Shown here one piece after another: positions 61,746 to 64,000 of a stretch of DNA of 64,000 nt. The position numbers and the translations under genes are program-made. Position 1 is the stretch's first letter. Every line of letters starts with the position of its first letter. The stretch is from NCBI GenBank assembly GCA_021647405.1, contig JAKIUU010000005.1, positions 1 to 64,000 on the forward strand, given 5' to 3'. The notes beneath the pieces were generated by a model. The model was not told the DNA's origin. It searched no databases and saw nothing but the letters and a program-made list of their open reading frames with translations. This DNA is from Flavobacteriaceae bacterium (GTDB lineage: Bacteria; Bacteroidota; Bacteroidia; Flavobacteriales; Flavobacteriaceae).

Positions 61746-61774
61746 AAAACCCTTACAAGCTTGAAATTTACAAA

Positions 61775-62386
61775 ATGTTTCTTGAAAATACAGTAAATCA
61801 AAACGAACAATTTGGCTGGATAGAAGTTATATGTGGCTCTATGTTTTCTGGTAAGACAGAAGAACTGATACGCCGTTTGAAACGTGCAAATTTCGCAAAA
61901 CAGAATGTTGAGATTTTTAAACCCGCTGTCGATACACGTTATGATGACGAAATGGTGGTGTCGCACGATGCCAATGAGATCCGTTCTACTCCTGTTCCTG
62001 CAGCAGCCAATATCCCTATTTTAGCCACCAATGTAGATGTTGTTGGCATTGACGAAGCCCAATTTTTTGACGATGAAATAGTACGTGTTTGTAACGATTT
62101 GGCCAACCGCGGCATCCGGGTAATTGTGGCAGGATTGGATATGGATTTTAAAGGAAATCCTTTTGGTCCTATGCCTGCTTTAATGGCCACAGCCGAATAT
62201 GTTACAAAAGTCCATGCCGTGTGTACCAAAACTGGCAACTTGGCCCATTACAGCCACCGTACTGTTCAAAATGATGAGTTGGTTTTAGTGGGCGAAATGC
62301 AAGAGTACGAACCCTTGAGTAGGGCTGCTTATTTTAAAGTCATGCAGAAAGCCAAAGAAGAAACAAAAAAAAATGACTCACGTTAG
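61775..62386 (+). CDS. tdk: Thymidine kinase
   Basis: A 203-residue type II thymidine kinase. The P-loop is [19 protein letters not shown]. Also present are the Walker-B-like [13 protein letters not shown] with catalytic Glu, the lasso region [15 protein letters not shown], and part of the zinc site (Cys in [10 protein letters not shown]). In many TK1 enzymes the zinc Cys pairs are CxxC; here the visible second Cys of that pair is replaced (CTKTG), so zinc binding may be lost. The gene overlaps alr by 14 bases. Confidence 0.94.
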   Translation: MFLENTVNQNEQFGWIEVICGSMFSGKTEELIRRLKRANFAKQNVEIFKPAVDTRYDDEMVVSHDANEIRSTPVPAAANIPILATNVDVVGIDEAQFFDDEIVRVCNDLANRGIRVIVAGLDMDFKGNPFGPMPALMATAEYVTKVHAVCTKTGNLAHYSHRTVQNDELVLVGEMQEYEPLSRAAYFKVMQKAKEETKKNDSR

Positions 62387-63470
62387 TGTATTAAAAATAA
62401 ATTTAGAGGCTTTAGAACACAATTTTAATTTTTTTAAATCAAAACTTAAAGCCAGCACTAAATTTTTAGGTGTGGTAAAAGCATTTGGTTATGGGTCAGA
62501 TTCTGTTGCTGTAGCCAAACATCTCGAAAGAATAGGCACAAATTATTTAGCTGTTGCTTACGCAAAAGAAGGTGTGGCTTTACGTAAAGCAGGTATAAAA
62601 TTACCCATCTTGGTTTTACACCCACAACCAGATCAATTTGCCCTTTTGATTAAAAATTGTTTGGAACCCAATTTGTATAATTTTAAAAGCTTAGAGGTAT
62701 TTGTTAAAGTGCTTTCTAAAAATAAATTAGAGAATTACCCCATTCATATAAAATTTAATACCGGTTTAAACCGGTTGGGTTTTGTGGCAGATGATATTCC
62801 AAAAATAATTTCAATACTCGCCGCCAATAGTTCTGTAAAATTAGCTTCTATTTTTTCACATTTGGCAGCGAGCGAAGATTTATCTGAAAAGGCTTTTACT
62901 TTATCGCAAATAAATCAGTTTGAGCAGATTGCAAATAAAGTTAAAAAAGAATTAGGCTATACGCCGATGCAACATATTTTAAACACATCGGGGGTTGTAA
63001 ATTATAGCGAAGCCCAATTTGATATGGTGCGTATCGGTATCGGTTTATACGGTTTTGGGAATGAGGAGAAGACAACCAACCAGTTACAATCGGTTGTACA
63101 ATTACAGTCTAAAATTTCGCAAATCCATACGATTAAAGCAGGCGAAACGGTGGGTTATAACCGCGCTTTTTTATCTGATAAGGTAATAAAAACAGCGACA
63201 ATACCCGTTGGTCATGCCGATGGTATTTCACGGCAACAAGGCAATGGTGTGGGTTATGTGTATATCAACAATCAAAAGGCATTTATAGTGGGCAATGTGT
63301 GTATGGATATGCTAATGGTTGATGTTACGGCTATTAATTGCGCCGAAGGCGATACGGTTTACATTTACAAAGATCAAGCGCATATTGAAGATTTGGCCGC
63401 AAAACAAAACACAATTCCGTATGAATTGTTAACGGCCATTTCGCAGCGTATTGAGCGTAAAGTGGTTTAG
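62373..63470 (+). CDS. alr: Alanine racemase
   Basis: A 365-residue PLP enzyme making D-Ala for peptidoglycan. The PLP lysine is Lys36 in [12 protein letters not shown], a variant of the common VVKADAYGHG. Other motifs are [22 protein letters not shown], the catalytic Tyr in [10 protein letters not shown], and [13 protein letters not shown]. The start codon lies inside the end of tdk (14-base overlap), so translation is coupled. The length fits the single-domain enzyme; no MurF fusion is present. Confidence 0.95.
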   Translation: MTHVSVLKINLEALEHNFNFFKSKLKASTKFLGVVKAFGYGSDSVAVAKHLERIGTNYLAVAYAKEGVALRKAGIKLPILVLHPQPDQFALLIKNCLEPNLYNFKSLEVFVKVLSKNKLENYPIHIKFNTGLNRLGFVADDIPKIISILAANSSVKLASIFSHLAASEDLSEKAFTLSQINQFEQIANKVKKELGYTPMQHILNTSGVVNYSEAQFDMVRIGIGLYGFGNEEKTTNQLQSVVQLQSKISQIHTIKAGETVGYNRAFLSDKVIKTATIPVGHADGISRQQGNGVGYVYINNQKAFIVGNVCMDMLMVDVTAINCAEGDTVYIYKDQAHIEDLAAKQNTIPYELLTAISQRIERKVV

Positions 63471-63476
63471 TTATTA

Positions 63477-64000
63477 TTACCCTCCAAAGTCGTCAAAACG
63501 CACATTTTCTGGTGGTACACCAAAGTCATCGCACATTTTTATAACAGCTTGATTCATTAACGGAGGGCCACAGAAATAGAATTCAATATCTTCGGGCGTA
63601 TCGTGTTTAGACAAATAATTATCTATAACCACTTGGTGTATAAATCCGGTAAAACCATCGCCTTTAGCGTCATTTACATCTTTTTTATTGACCCAATTAT
63701 CTTCTGGTGCAGGATCTGATAAAGCGATAAAATATTTAAAGTTAGGGAAATGCTTTTCGAGGTGTTTAAAGTGATCTACATAAAACAATTCGCGTTTAGA
63801 GCGCCCACCATACCAATAAGTCACTTTTCTGCCGGTTTTAATGGTTTCGAACAGATGGTATAAATGCGAACGCATGGGCGCCATACCAGCACCACCACCA
63901 ATGTAAAGCATTTCTTCTTCTGATTCGTTTATAAAGAACTCGCCGTAAGGACCAGAAACAATTACCTTGTCGCCAGGTTTTTGGTTAAAAATATAAGAAG
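63477..64000 (-). CDS. nqrF: Na+-translocating NADH:quinone reductase subunit F, 5' part beyond edge
   Basis: The frame enters from the right edge and ends at 63477, showing about 174 C-terminal residues of the FAD/NAD-binding reductase domain: [65 protein letters not shown] and a C-terminal VRFDDFGG. This is the NADH-oxidising subunit of the Nqr sodium pump. The N-terminal ferredoxin part lies outside the window. The gene ends seven bases from the convergent alr. Confidence 0.95.
   Translation of the reverse strand, partial: SYIFNQKPGDKVIVSGPYGEFFINESEEEMLYIGGGAGMAPMRSHLYHLFETIKTGRKVTYWYGGRSKRELFYVDHFKHLEKHFPNFKYFIALSDPAPEDNWVNKKDVNDAKGDGFTGFIHQVVIDNYLSKHDTPEDIEFYFCGPPLMNQAVIKMCDDFGVPPENVRFDDFGG

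Overview
The window comes from a low-GC member of the Bacteroidetes, most probably a marine or brackish Flavobacteriaceae species. The signs are SusC/SusD/SusE-type outer-membrane proteins, a Por-type (T9SS) C-terminal sorting domain, a GldA gliding ATPase, Na+-translocating NADH dehydrogenase subunit F at the right edge, a tmRNA with the tag GENNYALAA, many promoters with the Bacteroidetes -7 box TAnnTTTG, and small families typical of flavobacteria (DUF6341, DUF6427, THC0290_0291). No genus can be named from the sequence alone.

Bases 1-24414 are a starch/maltodextrin utilisation locus. On the minus strand run SusC, SusD, SusE, a secreted GH13 enzyme and a secreted protein cut by the left edge. 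Divergent from these, a LacI-type regulator and a perfect-armed LacI-type operator (11343-11358) precede a plus-strand operon: MFS sugar transporter, beta-phosphoglucomutase, GH65 maltose phosphorylase, a GH13 with an ordinary signal peptide, a GH31 alpha-glucosidase and two GH13 lipoproteins. Together they would bind and cut starch at the surface, import oligosaccharides through SusCD, trim them in the periplasm, carry maltose inwards and phosphorolyse it to glucose plus beta-glucose-1-phosphate. The SusD protein carries an inserted copy of the starch-binding-like module repeated three times in its SusE neighbour.

Bases 24488-36291 hold a minus-strand two-component cluster: three large sensor kinases with near-identical C-terminal kinase cores, one kinase with a classical H-box, two single-domain receivers, and no DNA-binding response regulator. 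Next come ssrA (36456-36846), a saccharopine-dehydrogenase-like enzyme, a B12-dependent ribonucleotide reductase and a small PIN-domain toxin-antitoxin pair with a palindromic operator on its promoter.

Bases 41704-64000 are mainly housekeeping: kdsA, a DUF4136 lipoprotein, gldA, a hydrolase, then an aromatic amino acid operon (prephenate dehydratase, aminotransferase, prephenate dehydrogenase, DAHP synthase-chorismate mutase). That operon is preceded by an unannotated 26-residue leader peptide crowded with Phe/Tyr/Trp and by a textbook terminator/antiterminator pair (45118-45250). Further right are a heptosyltransferase-like GT9, an alcohol dehydrogenase, upp, trmB, an alkyltransferase-like protein without its catalytic cysteine, a Cys/Met-metabolism PLP enzyme, a Na+/H+ antiporter, DinB, an ArsC-like protein, DUF3089 and DUF4254 proteins, tdk, alr and the truncated nqrF. 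No insertion sequence, prophage, CRISPR array or tRNA was seen.
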